Source of the DNA: Tritrichomonas musculus
Lineage: Eukaryota; Parabasalia; Tritrichomonadida; Tritrichomonadidae
NCBI GenBank assembly: GCA_039105265.1
Contig: JAPFFF010000003.1
Span: forward strand, 3,968,001 to 4,032,000
Length of the DNA stretch: 64,000 bases
Direction of reading: 5' to 3'
Positions 21,086 to 31,140 of this stretch are shown here, in pieces. Position 1 is the stretch's first letter. Each line of letters begins with the position of its first letter. The translations under genes were made by a program, and so were the position numbers. The notes beneath the pieces are model-generated. The model was not told the origin of the DNA. It made no database searches and saw only the letters and a list, made by a program, of their open reading frames with translations.

Positions 21086-24000
21086 TTAAATTGCATCATT
21101 ATCAGGATCATCATCCGTAAGGTCTTCTGGCTTTTCAAGAAGAGGCTTTCCTGTAATAACACAAATTGGATTCCTATTTGAAGAAACAAGTTGTCTAAGT
21201 TCATCTTTATCATAATAAACTCCTGTTGATGCTTTAACCATCTTGTTCTTTTGAAGTGGTTTTCCTGAGATTTGAGAAACCATGTATGGTGGAACATGTT
21301 CGGTGAATTCAATAGTAAAGCCTTCAGGAACATCATCAACAACAAGAGATGATCCAACAAAATCATTATAATCATCTTTCGCGTTTTTATCAGCTGACTC
21401 TTTAGCTAATTTTTCGTATTTAGGTTTATCATGTTGGAAAATGTCGAATGTCTCAATTTGAATAGGTGTATCTATACTTGGGAGAAGGAAAAGTTCTTTG
21501 ATTTCTTGAAGAATTTCAACGACATGTTTTGATGATATATATCCCTTTTCAATGATGTTAAGACAAATTCTGCCTTCTAATGAAACATTGAGATGATAAG
21601 GAACAGAGACAAATCGGAAAATTGGTGGTTGAACTGGATAAAGTTCAGGGAATGTAACATATAAGTACCACCACTTGTTTGCATATGGTGTTCCTTCTGG
21701 TCCTTTAAGATAAACCCTCCATCTATCGAGATTAGATTGGAAAGTATAAACTTTCATATCTGGATCAAAACTTGGTGAGTCTGGATCATTTGCTTCTGCA
21801 GCAGCATGTAATTCTCTTAAAATCCTCCTCTGACGTGGACTTGGGATACGTGCATCTCGATTCTTTGCGCAAACGTGGCGAGGAGTAGCAAGGCGAACGT
21901 TTGCAGCAGCTTGAATAAGTTCTTTGTTTTGAACTTCTTCATCGAATTTGGCATTATCTCTTGCTTTATTCATGAAATCCTCTGTGATTTGGTCTGGTTT
22001 AAGACGTGATGGAATAGTTGCTCTATCACCAGGAATTAATGGATCTGAACGGTTTTTACGTTCTTCATAGTTGAGGAAAGCACTTTGTTCAAATAAAGCA
22101 AGTCCTTCTTTAACATCTTTAGGTCTGAAAGAAAGACCTCCAGTTGCATGGCAAACTGCGCAAAGCATCTTACATTCATCTTCTGTACTGATTATAACGC
22201 TATCAACTATAATCTTATTTTTGATGAGTTCTTTGACAACATCCTGAACTTTTGTAGAAGAGTTAAGATCTTCACCATCAGAAATAACAAGGATTCTTGA
22301 TATAGCGTTTTTATAAATTTCCTTGCCTCGGCTATCTTTTCTGAATTTGGTAAGTTCATCGCAACTGCGTGCAAGTGAATCCCATAATTTTGTTGTAGAA
22401 TCAGGTCTAATCTTTTTCAAACCTTTGTCTTCGAAGTCAGGAACAAGAGGGCTAAGTGGGCATCTAACAACAATGTTATTGTTGAATGAAACAAGACCTT
22501 GTATGCATGGAATACGATATCCATAAGTTCTGTTTGCAAATGTTGTAAGGTATTGATATGCAATTGTAACGCGATGATCTTTCTGACTTTTTGCAGGAAT
22601 AACATAGCCAGCTAAATCGCCAATCATTGATTTGGATTCATCAAAATTGACCATGATGATTTGTTTGACTCGATCTGGATCAATAAGATTGGCTGTGCTG
22701 TCAATTTTTGTGTTTCCTTGTGCTTTTGCGAAAGATTCGACATCGCTTGATTCAACCATTCCACTCATTGGATCAACCATTTCAACCATGTTTTGACTCT
22801 TTGAATCTTTGGATGGCGATTGCATTAAGTAGAGATATTCATGATCTTTTCCTTTGACAATAGAGCAACCTGTAGCATTACGCATTGAAAGAGGTGCAAT
22901 TGGTGTGAATGAAGCAATAAGATTATAAGCGTTTTCAATAGCTTCTTCACTTTGAATTTTAAGATCAATCCATGGAAAGTCGTCGCCAGTATCTCCTTTC
23001 CAGAAATATACAATTGGGCCAAGTTTCAAATCGGAAAGGAATTTTGTAGATGGCTCACCTGGTATAACTTCAAAGTTCATCATTGGTATTTTTTCTGGTG
23101 GATCATTAATGTGTGAGATTAAATTGCATAATCGAAGAGCATATTCATAAACTTTATTGTCTGGGCATGAAGCTGGTAGATATGCTCTGAAAAATGTATA
23201 AAGAGTTGAAGTAACAGTAATAACATCTCTTCCAACAACTTGGTTACGCTCGATAATACGATTCATAGATGTAATGAGAGGAGGGAAATGAATAGCAGTT
23301 GCACAAGTTCGAAGAAGTAAATCGCCTTTAACTCCATCATGGTTTAGATATCCCATTAAGCATGCCATATCTGATAATCCACGATCTGTTGAATCAACCA
23401 AAGGTGAGATAAGTTTTTTACGCTCTGGATCGCTTACATTGCAAAGCTCCGGATAAGAGCCTTTAAGAACTGCATCTGGAACAAGACGAGTCAAGACGCC
23501 ATAAATAACTTGCTTAACTTTCAAATCTTTCTTTAAGTAAATATCACCAAGAGTTCCAGCAATGAAAGGAATGCCACCTGGAAGATAAATAAGTAATTGT
23601 TTGTTTGAAATATCAATTTTATCTTTGAGGTAATTAAGAAGTTGATCACGAGCTTGATTTGGATTCATTGATGTGTCTAAATCAACATCGATTCCTTTCA
23701 ATAGCATGTCTTTGTCACCACCAGTAAAGTAAAACTGATATTTATCTGTTCTGTCAACGCGTGGCTCAACTTTATCAGCGTAAATTCCTGCTTCATGTCC
23801 ATTATTGATCATTGATTTACGAATATCACATTCTTGGTTATTAGTTTGTGTGTACATTTCGGCATCAGTTTTACGAGCAGTGTTTACTTTTGGTGTAAGC
23901 AATTTGGCGCCGCCGCCTGATGAGTCAGCACCAATTGGTTTACCGGGAGTTGCTGCAGGTACTTTTACAGGTTCTGCAACAGCCCCTGCACCAGGAGGTT

Positions 24001-24508
24001 TAAAGGGTGATGCTGCAGCTCCTCCACCAGGAGGTTTCATAGGTGCTGCAACAGCTCCTGCACCAGGAGGTTTAAAGGGTGATGCTGCAGCTCCTCCACC
24101 AGGAGGTTTAAAGGGTGATGCTGCAGCTCCGGCTGGAGTTTCTTTTTTAGAAGAGGAGGCAGTTGTATCAACTGATGAAGAAGAAGTAGCTGGTGAAAAA
24201 ACTTTGGGTCTTCCGCCAGTTTTGGTAAGAATAACACTTTGAATAAATTCGGCGGTTGGAGCATCTGGTGTTTTTGAAGCCACAAAAATGGTTTCAGGAT
24301 CTGACTCCCATAGTTCATATATAGTATCATCAGGACTAATTTCTGATCCTTCAAAGAAAATGTATTCGTAAGTATCTTTTTGCTTTTCACTTATTAATTT
24401 GAGCACATCAGCGCAAGTTGATTCTCTAGGGATCATTATGATAAAAGATCTTGAAGAAACTTCATTTAATGCATAGCAAAATTTTATTTTCTTTGGTGGT
24501 GCTGACAT
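21086..24508 (-). CDS. Ubl-VWA-E2-U-box-like fusion protein, paralogue 1, 1140 aa
   Basis: The ATG at 24508 is chosen; the frame extends five codons to a TTG. In order: a ubiquitin-like domain (6-80); a Pro/Gly/Ala linker with repeats of ASPFKPPG (130-180); a region of about 350 residues with no family I recognise (240-590); a VWA domain (610-815) with intact MIDAS (DESKS, D623/S625/S627; TTKLWDS; SDGED); an E2 fold (890-1040) with GPEGTPY, FPELYPVQPP, HLN in place of HPN, and catalytic Cys982 in GRICLNI; and a C-terminal U-box-like domain (about 1071-1125: SQISGKPL...YYDKDEL...CVITGKPL). It should accept ubiquitin or a relative from E1 and may act as a self-contained E2/E3. A tandem paralogue lies 474 bp upstream, and RPN10 is nearby. 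Confidence 0.85.
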   Translation of the reverse strand: MSAPPKKIKFCYALNEVSSRSFIIMIPRESTCADVLKLISEKQKDTYEYIFFEGSEISPDDTIYELWESDPETIFVASKTPDAPTAEFIQSVILTKTGGRPKVFSPATSSSSVDTTASSSKKETPAGAAASPFKPPGGGAAASPFKPPGAGAVAAPMKPPGGGAAASPFKPPGAGAVAEPVKVPAATPGKPIGADSSGGGAKLLTPKVNTARKTDAEMYTQTNNQECDIRKSMINNGHEAGIYADKVEPRVDRTDKYQFYFTGGDKDMLLKGIDVDLDTSMNPNQARDQLLNYLKDKIDISNKQLLIYLPGGIPFIAGTLGDIYLKKDLKVKQVIYGVLTRLVPDAVLKGSYPELCNVSDPERKKLISPLVDSTDRGLSDMACLMGYLNHDGVKGDLLLRTCATAIHFPPLITSMNRIIERNQVVGRDVITVTSTLYTFFRAYLPASCPDNKVYEYALRLCNLISHINDPPEKIPMMNFEVIPGEPSTKFLSDLKLGPIVYFWKGDTGDDFPWIDLKIQSEEAIENAYNLIASFTPIAPLSMRNATGCSIVKGKDHEYLYLMQSPSKDSKSQNMVEMVDPMSGMVESSDVESFAKAQGNTKIDSTANLIDPDRVKQIIMVNFDESKSMIGDLAGYVIPAKSQKDHRVTIAYQYLTTFANRTYGYRIPCIQGLVSFNNNIVVRCPLSPLVPDFEDKGLKKIRPDSTTKLWDSLARSCDELTKFRKDSRGKEIYKNAISRILVISDGEDLNSSTKVQDVVKELIKNKIIVDSVIISTEDECKMLCAVCHATGGLSFRPKDVKEGLALFEQSAFLNYEERKNRSDPLIPGDRATIPSRLKPDQITEDFMNKARDNAKFDEEVQNKELIQAAANVRLATPRHVCAKNRDARIPSPRQRRILRELHAAAEANDPDSPSFDPDMKVYTFQSNLDRWRVYLKGPEGTPYANKWWYLYVTFPELYPVQPPIFRFVSVPYHLNVSLEGRICLNIIEKGYISSKHVVEILQEIKELFLLPSIDTPIQIETFDIFQHDKPKYEKLAKESADKNAKDDYNDFVGSSLVVDDVPEGFTIEFTEHVPPYMVSQISGKPLQKNKMVKASTGVYYDKDELRQLVSSNRNPICVITGKPLLEKPEDLTDDDPDNDAI

Positions 24509-24982
24509 TATAACAAATGACAAATTTGTTTAGATTCAGAATTGACACTTTTAAAAGATAGAAAAAGTTATAAAAAACAAATATGTATTCAATTAAAATT
24601 TTCATTAAATTTAACAAATTGTTTGTATATTTATCATGGCATGTGCATCATTATAAAAAATAAAAACATCACACAAATTGTTTATTTGTCATCATGATAA
24701 AAAGGTTCTTGTAAAACCAGTATCTTTATCAATTTAAAAAAAAATTAATAATATATATTTGGTCATTAAAAGAAGAGAAACTTGGCAAACAATTAAGATA
24801 TGCTTAATTCATCAAATGCATCTGAAATGTTTAAAAAAGAAAAAAAATCGAGTGTATAAATCAAAATTTGTTTAATCTGGAAATTCCAAATGAAATTGTC
24901 ATGATTATACTCTGAAAAAGTAAGGAAATTTAAAAATACTTAAACTTTTTAAAAAGTTTATTAAAATAAAATAAACAGTTTA
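24509..24982. other. Intergenic gap between paralogues
   Basis: 474 bp that should hold the 3' end of paralogue 2 and the promoter of paralogue 1. A TCATTT Inr-like motif ends 7 nt before the ATG of paralogue 1. No ORF or repeat is seen. Confidence 0.5.
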
Positions 24983-27772
24983 TTAAAGTGCATTATCTTC
25001 AAGTTCTTCTATAGTTTCAGTTAGCTGTTTACCAGTAACAACGCATATGGGATTTATACTTGAGGCTATCAACTGTTTCAATTCTTCTCTGTCATAATAA
25101 ACACCAGACGATGCTTTAACCAAATTTTCTGGTGGAATTTCTTTCCCTGATATCTGTGATCTCATGTAAGGAGGAACATGTTTTTCAAAGTCGAGTGTAA
25201 AGTTGGGATTAACAGAATCATCGACATAAGTATCTTTAAGATATTCGGTAAAATCGGATTTGGCTCGGTCTTTTGAAGAATTTGTTGCGTATCTTTCGTA
25301 TCTACTCGGTGTTCTTAAGTATTTCATATATGTATCGATTTGTACTGGTGTATCAGTATTTGGAAGAAGGAAAAGTTCTTTGATTTCTTGAAGAATTTCA
25401 ACAACATGCTTAGACGATATGTATCCCTTTTCAATAATATTAAGGCAAATTCTGCCTTCAGCTGAAACATTGAGATGATAAGGTATTGTTATAAATCTGA
25501 AAATTGGTGGCTGAGCTGGATAAAGGTCAGGGAATGTAACATATAAATACCACCATTTGTTTGCATATGGTGTTCCTTCTGGGCCTTTAAGATAAACTCT
25601 CCATCTATCAAGATTTGCATGGAAAGTATAAATTTTCATGTCTGGATCGTAATTTGGTGATTCAACATCATTTGTTTCTGCAGCATAATGTAATTCTCGC
25701 AAAATTCTTCTCTGACGTGGACTTGGTATTTCAATATTTGCATTTTCTGAGCAAACGTGGCGTGGAGTAGCAAGGCGTATGTTTGATGCTGTAGCTTGAC
25801 TCAATTCCTTGTTATTAATATCTTCATCAAATTGAGCGTGATCTTTTGCTTTGTTCATAAAATCTTCTGTGATTTTATCTAATACCAAATTACTTGGTTT
25901 TGTGGTTCTATCTCCTGGTATTAATGGATCGGTTATTCCTTTTCGTTCTTCAAAATTAAGGAAAGCGCTCTTTTCGAAAATTAAAATGCCTTCATCAATA
26001 TTTTCTGGTCTGAAAGAAAGACCTCCAGTTGCATGGCAAACAGCGCAAAGCATTTTGCATGTATCTTCACTGCTGATGATGACACTATCAACAACAATTT
26101 GATTTTTGATGAGTTCTTTAACTACATCTTCAACTTTTGATTCGGAGTTAACATCTTCACCATCAGAAATAACAAGAATTCTTGATTTGGCGCGACTGTA
26201 AATTTCTCTTCCTTTGCTATCTCTCCTAAACTTAACGATTTCTTGGCAACTAAAAAGAAGTGAATCCCATAATCTTGTGGTAGAATAAGGTTTAACATTC
26301 TTAAGGCCTTTGTCTTCAAAATCAGGAACAAGTGGACAAAGAGGGCATCGAAGAGTTATTTCGTTGTTGAAGGACACTAATCCTTGGATGCATGGGATAC
26401 GATATCCATATGTTCTATTTGCAAAAGTAGTCAAGTATTGAATAGCAATAGTAACTCTCGAACAGTCTTTAGAGGTAGGTAAAATTTTTCGGCCTTCTAG
26501 ATCACCAATCATTGATTTTGATTCATCAAAATTGACCATGATGATTTGTTTGACTCGGTCTGGATCAATAAGATTAGCTGTGTCGTCAGCTCTTGTGTTT
26601 CCTTGTGCTTTTGCAAAAGTTTCAATATCGTGTGATTCTGATTTACCATTCATTGGATCAATTATATCAACATTGTTTTGACTCTTTGAATCTTTGGATG
26701 GCGATTGCATTAAGTAGAGATATTCATGATCTTTTCCTTTGACAATAGAGCAACCTGTAGCATTACGCATTGAAAGAGGTGCAATTGGTGTGAATGAAGC
26801 AATAAGATTATAAGCGTTTTCAATAGCTTCTTCACTTTGAATTTCGAGATCAAACCACGTAAAATCTTCGCCAGTATCTCCTTTCCAGAAATATACAATT
26901 GGGCCAAGTTTCAAATCGGAAAGGAACTTTGTAGATTCAGCATCAGGCTTAACATTTATGCTCATTATTGGTAATTTTTCAGGAGGATCATTAATATGTG
27001 AAATTAAATTGCATAATCGAAGAGCATATTCATAAACTTTATTGTCTGGGCAAGTTGATGGTAAGTAAGCTCTGAAAAATGTATAAAGAGTTGAAGTAAC
27101 AGTAATAATATCTCTTCCAACAACTTGACTACGATCAATTATTTTTGACATAGATGTAATGAGAGGAGGGAAATGGATAACTGCAGCACAAGTTCGCCGA
27201 AGAAGATCACCTTTAATACCATCATGGTTGAGATATCCCATTAAGCATGCCATATCTGATAACCCACGATCTGTTGAATCGACAAAAGGAGAGATAAGTA
27301 ATTTACGTTCAGGATTGCTAATGTTGCAAAGTTCTAAAAAAGAATTGTTGAGAGTTGCATCTGAAACGCAACGTGTTAAAGCACCATAAATAACCCTTTT
27401 AGCATTAAAATTCTTCTTTGCAAAAATATCAGCAAGAGTGCCTGAAATAAAAGGAATACCTCCAGGGAAATAAACAAGTAGCTGCTTCCCAGTAGTATCA
27501 ACAATACTATTAATTCTTTCCAACAAGTATTGACTACACTCATTGGGATTCATTTTTAAATCAAGTTCAACATCAATGCCATTTAAGAGATTTTCTTTAC
27601 TACCTCCAGTGAAGTAAAATGCATATTTTCCTTTCTTCTCTATTAATTTATCAACAACTTTTGTATATAATCCAGGTACACGTCCATGAAAAGATGATTC
27701 AAATATTTCTACTGGTGGGAGAGATGGTGTATATGTCAAAGAAGTATTTAAAGTAATTTTTTTTTTTGTCAA
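24983..27772 (-). CDS. VWA-E2-U-box-like fusion protein, paralogue 2, about 929 codons, start unclear
   Basis: This is collinear with paralogue 1 from the unknown central region to the C-terminus. It keeps the MIDAS (DESKS about 416-420; SDGED), the E2 domain (catalytic Cys776 in GRICLNI, HLN motif) and the U-box-like end. It lacks the ubiquitin-like domain and the Pro-rich linker. There is no ATG at the expected start: the open frame reaches a TTG at 27772 and then an upstream stop, and the first internal Met (about residue 74) lies inside conserved sequence. An A11 run after the TTG is a possible frameshift site. The frame is otherwise intact for 2.8 kb with protein-level conservation. A 171-bp stretch is identical to paralogue 1. 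It may use a non-AUG start, a missing 5' exon, or be a 5'-truncated duplicate. Confidence 0.8.
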   Translation of the reverse strand: MTKKKITLNTSLTYTPSLPPVEIFESSFHGRVPGLYTKVVDKLIEKKGKYAFYFTGGSKENLLNGIDVELDLKMNPNECSQYLLERINSIVDTTGKQLLVYFPGGIPFISGTLADIFAKKNFNAKRVIYGALTRCVSDATLNNSFLELCNISNPERKLLISPFVDSTDRGLSDMACLMGYLNHDGIKGDLLRRTCAAVIHFPPLITSMSKIIDRSQVVGRDIITVTSTLYTFFRAYLPSTCPDNKVYEYALRLCNLISHINDPPEKLPIMSINVKPDAESTKFLSDLKLGPIVYFWKGDTGEDFTWFDLEIQSEEAIENAYNLIASFTPIAPLSMRNATGCSIVKGKDHEYLYLMQSPSKDSKSQNNVDIIDPMNGKSESHDIETFAKAQGNTRADDTANLIDPDRVKQIIMVNFDESKSMIGDLEGRKILPTSKDCSRVTIAIQYLTTFANRTYGYRIPCIQGLVSFNNEITLRCPLCPLVPDFEDKGLKNVKPYSTTRLWDSLLFSCQEIVKFRRDSKGREIYSRAKSRILVISDGEDVNSESKVEDVVKELIKNQIVVDSVIISSEDTCKMLCAVCHATGGLSFRPENIDEGILIFEKSAFLNFEERKGITDPLIPGDRTTKPSNLVLDKITEDFMNKAKDHAQFDEDINNKELSQATASNIRLATPRHVCSENANIEIPSPRQRRILRELHYAAETNDVESPNYDPDMKIYTFHANLDRWRVYLKGPEGTPYANKWWYLYVTFPDLYPAQPPIFRFITIPYHLNVSAEGRICLNIIEKGYISSKHVVEILQEIKELFLLPNTDTPVQIDTYMKYLRTPSRYERYATNSSKDRAKSDFTEYLKDTYVDDSVNPNFTLDFEKHVPPYMRSQISGKEIPPENLVKASSGVYYDREELKQLIASSINPICVVTGKQLTETIEELEDNAL

Positions 27773-27940
27773 ACAATCAATATTGATAGATTTGTGAAAA
27801 TTACAGAAAAAAATTCAATAAAAATTTTATAAAGTACTTAAAATAATTAATAGTATTTATTCAAAAAATGTGTTAACCACAATCTTCTAATTATGAAATA
27901 TTAGGGGAGTGGTTTTTAAATAAAATGACATTTAAATATA

Positions 27941-29155
27941 TTAGTTTTCTATATTGTTCGTATTGAATGACCAAAAAGGTTTTGTGTCAACTATCTTCAC
28001 TGTTTTTACATTATCATCATTACTAATAATTGATTTAACTTGCCACCATGCTCCAAATAGCCAATATCCGCTTTCTTTCATCTTTTTTTTAGCTTCATCA
28101 ATATAACACATATGGTTTGATTTCAGTAAATTCATTACATCTGGAGCAATCCGTTCTGCTCTAATTCTCGATATTTTGTAATGAATGAAATATAAGAAAG
28201 TAATTATCCAAACAATAAAAAGGCCGCATAAATCAGGATGATGGTCGCCAAAATCAACTGCTTTACAAAAAAGAGATCGATATGGTTTCTTAATAATAAT
28301 TGATTGCGTTTCATCATCAATTTTTAGATAAATAGAAGATCCATTTTTAATATTTTCGATAAATGAAGCAGTGCAATTTCCAAGTGGAATCGATTCAATA
28401 GGAGTAACGCAATCATTTAATTGAGTAACAGCGTCTAGTTCAAAGCTATTGTTTAATAAAGATTCATCTTCTGTTTCCTTAACATATGAAATTATCCCAA
28501 TTAATATAGCAAGTATAACAATACAATAAAATAAAATTGATGATAAACTTGATTTATAGTTTGATTTAGATTTATAATTTGATGTAAATCTATTGATTTT
28601 CTTGAGAGATGAATGATTTGAACGTTTTGAAGTAGAATTTGAAGTATCTTTGGGTGTTGATGAAGCTGAGCTTTTATTGCTTTGAGTAAAATTACGTCTT
28701 ACATTTATTTTTGGCTTTTCGTATGTATGTGTTTTATGGTCGTTTTTCTGAGATTGGTAATCAAAATTGGAGGAATTTCCTTCAGCAACCTCTTCTTCTT
28801 CAATATTTCCTTCTTCCAAAAGCCTTCTGTCTTTTTTTTTAGCTTTGTTTATTGAATTTTTGAAGATTCTGGAATTTATATCTACATTTGACTCGTTATC
28901 CAAATTTTCAGGTGCAATAACTAAGTCATCTTGAATATTTGATTCATTGTGAAGCTCTTCATCATCAGTTAATGAAAAACTATTATCATTTACTTCATCT
29001 ATTTCATCTTCCAACTGTTCAACAGCTGGAGGATCAACATCACGTTGAAACAAAATCAAATTTCCATTACTTTTTGGGACTGGTTTAACTTTCGCCTGAG
29101 CAGCATTGTCGATTAATGGTTTTAAAATCTGATTCTCTCCATTTGGAGATGTCAT
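27941..29155 (-). CDS. MAN1/LEM2-like inner nuclear membrane protein, 404 aa
   Basis: The first 200 residues are acidic then basic, Ser/Lys/Asn-rich and disordered. Two membrane segments follow: SSILFYCIVILAILIGIISY (about 208-227) and CGLFIVWIITFLYFIHY (about 310-327). The lumenal loop between them has conserved-looking Cys. The C-terminal tail matches the MAN1-Src1p C-terminal fold: PDVMNLLKSN...YIDEAKKKM...GYWLFGAWWQVKSIISND...KPFWSF, with the typical Trp-rich winged-helix pattern. No LEM domain is evident at the N-terminus. In other eukaryotes such proteins tether chromatin to the nuclear envelope. The ATG at 29155 is used; the frame begins with a TTG just before it. Confidence 0.65.
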   Translation of the reverse strand: MTSPNGENQILKPLIDNAAQAKVKPVPKSNGNLILFQRDVDPPAVEQLEDEIDEVNDNSFSLTDDEELHNESNIQDDLVIAPENLDNESNVDINSRIFKNSINKAKKKDRRLLEEGNIEEEEVAEGNSSNFDYQSQKNDHKTHTYEKPKINVRRNFTQSNKSSASSTPKDTSNSTSKRSNHSSLKKINRFTSNYKSKSNYKSSLSSILFYCIVILAILIGIISYVKETEDESLLNNSFELDAVTQLNDCVTPIESIPLGNCTASFIENIKNGSSIYLKIDDETQSIIIKKPYRSLFCKAVDFGDHHPDLCGLFIVWIITFLYFIHYKISRIRAERIAPDVMNLLKSNHMCYIDEAKKKMKESGYWLFGAWWQVKSIISNDDNVKTVKIVDTKPFWSFNTNNIEN

Positions 29156-29277
29156 CAAAACATATTTTAAAATTTTTTATGTTTTCAAATTTGAGAATGA
29201 ATACAATTTTTTGAATTAATTTAAATGGTATATAAAATTTGAATTTAAAAATTTGTAGTTTATTCTTAAAGGACATT

Positions 29278-30504
29278 TTATTGTTGTGGGAGCAATGTCT
29301 TTGCAGCAACAAGGACGTCCGGTTCATTTTCTTTTGTTCCAAGTACAGTGCAGCCTTCTGGAACTGGAGCATCCTTTGAGATGTAATGGACGGCTTTGTC
29401 ATGAAGATCATTGAAGAGTTGTTTTTCGTGTTCAGCAATCTTCTTTTCACGTTCTTCCATGATTTCGACGATTTTTGCTTCAAGCTGTGAAGCTTCAACA
29501 ACTGTTTCACCATTTTCAGTTACGATGCAAACTTGATTGCTATTTTCTGTAGGTTTAAGTGCAAAAACGCCACCTTGTTCAACAAGCTTCTGGAATCTTT
29601 CAGCTGTAAATGGAAAACGAGAGACTTCAACACGAACTTTCTTATTGTTGAGTTTTGTAATGTCTACGCCATATGATGTTCCAAAGGTTCTCATGCAGTG
29701 CATTGGCAAAATAACCTTATGTGGAACAGAATGAGATGCAACAACGCCTGCGAATATCCTTGATGTTATATTAAGATCAAAAATTAAGGGTGGGGCAAAT
29801 TTGTTATTTGACTCTAAGACTTGGAAACCAATCTTTTCGGATAATATGCGTCCAAGATAGTTCATTCTTGCAATTTCAAGGACATTTGAATCTGGTAAAA
29901 TAATATAATATATAAGTGCATATTTTGTGCGTGCTGTAAAGAAGGACAATTTGAGATTTTGTTCAAGGAACTTGTTAAAATCTGACAAAACTTTGTTCGC
30001 TTCAGAATTATAGTCTTCTTCTGTAGCAAAAATACCTTCAGCATCAAGAGCTGGGTATTCGCAGTCTGTAATAAGTGGAACTTCCTGAGGAATCATTGGT
30101 TTGACATATCTGAAATAGCGAAGTGCACGACGTATTGGAAGATCACGATATGAACGGGCATTGAATTTTTCGACTTGTGGTGTAATAAGTTCGGGATGGA
30201 GAGAAAGACAATAAGGGTCGTCAAGCTTATGAAGACCAGTATGTGTAATTGTAAGAATACGTTGATCAATGTTATCTTTGATCTCATCTGGGATATCTTT
30301 AAAAACGGCAGATGAGGAAACTGTTGGAAGAAGCATTTCATCATATTCATACTTTGCAAGAACATTTTGAAATCCAGTTAAAATGGAATCAATTCCGTAC
30401 CATCCATTTGGAAGTTGAACGCATGTGTGTTCTAGAGGATATCTGTCATCTATTAAGCCAAGAGAAACAATATCTTTATATTGTTGAAGGAATGCTGTAT
30501 CCAT
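29278..30504 (-). CDS. Class II aaRS-like protein related to ProRS, probably catalytically inactive, 408 aa
   Basis: The central part aligns by eye with the prolyl-tRNA synthetase core: the segment LHPELITPQVEKFN...YRDLPIR matches the ProRS motif with SE...YRDLPIR, and EGIFATEEDYNSEA matches EGH-A-F-T-E-EA. But the ATP-binding motif 2 arginine-glutamate (RWE) is replaced by FRY, and the EFLWQEGH segment has become CEYPALDAEG. The usual anticodon-binding and zinc domains are not seen; instead a C-terminal charged helix (EIMEEREKKIAEHEKQ) follows. I infer a ProRS paralogue that has lost aminoacylation and may act in editing, regulation or binding. The true ProRS is not in this window. Confidence 0.55.
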   Translation of the reverse strand: MDTAFLQQYKDIVSLGLIDDRYPLEHTCVQLPNGWYGIDSILTGFQNVLAKYEYDEMLLPTVSSSAVFKDIPDEIKDNIDQRILTITHTGLHKLDDPYCLSLHPELITPQVEKFNARSYRDLPIRRALRYFRYVKPMIPQEVPLITDCEYPALDAEGIFATEEDYNSEANKVLSDFNKFLEQNLKLSFFTARTKYALIYYIILPDSNVLEIARMNYLGRILSEKIGFQVLESNNKFAPPLIFDLNITSRIFAGVVASHSVPHKVILPMHCMRTFGTSYGVDITKLNNKKVRVEVSRFPFTAERFQKLVEQGGVFALKPTENSNQVCIVTENGETVVEASQLEAKIVEIMEEREKKIAEHEKQLFNDLHDKAVHYISKDAPVPEGCTVLGTKENEPDVLVAAKTLLPQQ

Positions 30505-31140
30505 ATTATTTTTTGAACTTGAATGGTCATAGGCTTTTTATTCACAATTTATCGTCTAATATATCAACTTTTTGTAATATAACAATGTCAAAAATTCTGA
30601 GGTATTTCAAATTCATTAAAAATTTGTTTGTTAAAAGACCATATAAAATTTACCTGATCTTATATATATTATTGATTTTAAATTAATATTATATTGGAAA
30701 AATAAATCATATTTTTCTTATATATTTTGAAAGAATTATTTCTTGGCCATTTTCATTCAAATATCAAAATTGTGAGATTTTTTATTTTTATTTTATAATT
30801 GAAATATTCATTTGATATTTCTGTTTATATATAATTAATGTGTGTTACAAAAAATAGTGCTTAATAGTTAAATAATAAAATTATAATTTATATATTATCA
30901 AAAGTCATGCTTTTGCTCTTACACCTTGAGATATATCTATTTCAAACATTTCCTTAATTATGCAATTCTGATTTGAAACTCATCTATTGTATGGTGTTTT
31001 TTATTATTCATACTATTATATATTTGCCAAGATCTTAGCACTTAGTATACAAATCCCAGCAAAGAAGTCAATGCCTTTGTTCTAACTGATAACCTTGGCT
31101 TTATATATACTTTGAGTAATTATATGTTCTTAAATGGAAA
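30505..31140. other. Intergenic AT-rich DNA
   Basis: It contains the upstream region of the ProRS-like gene. No other feature is seen. Confidence 0.45.

Noticed and set aside
24037..24390. Other-frame ORFs over the Pro-rich linker of the VWA-E2 gene (also 23805-24242 plus strand)
   Set aside because: They are by-products of the repetitive GC-richer linker; the main frame is the long conserved one.
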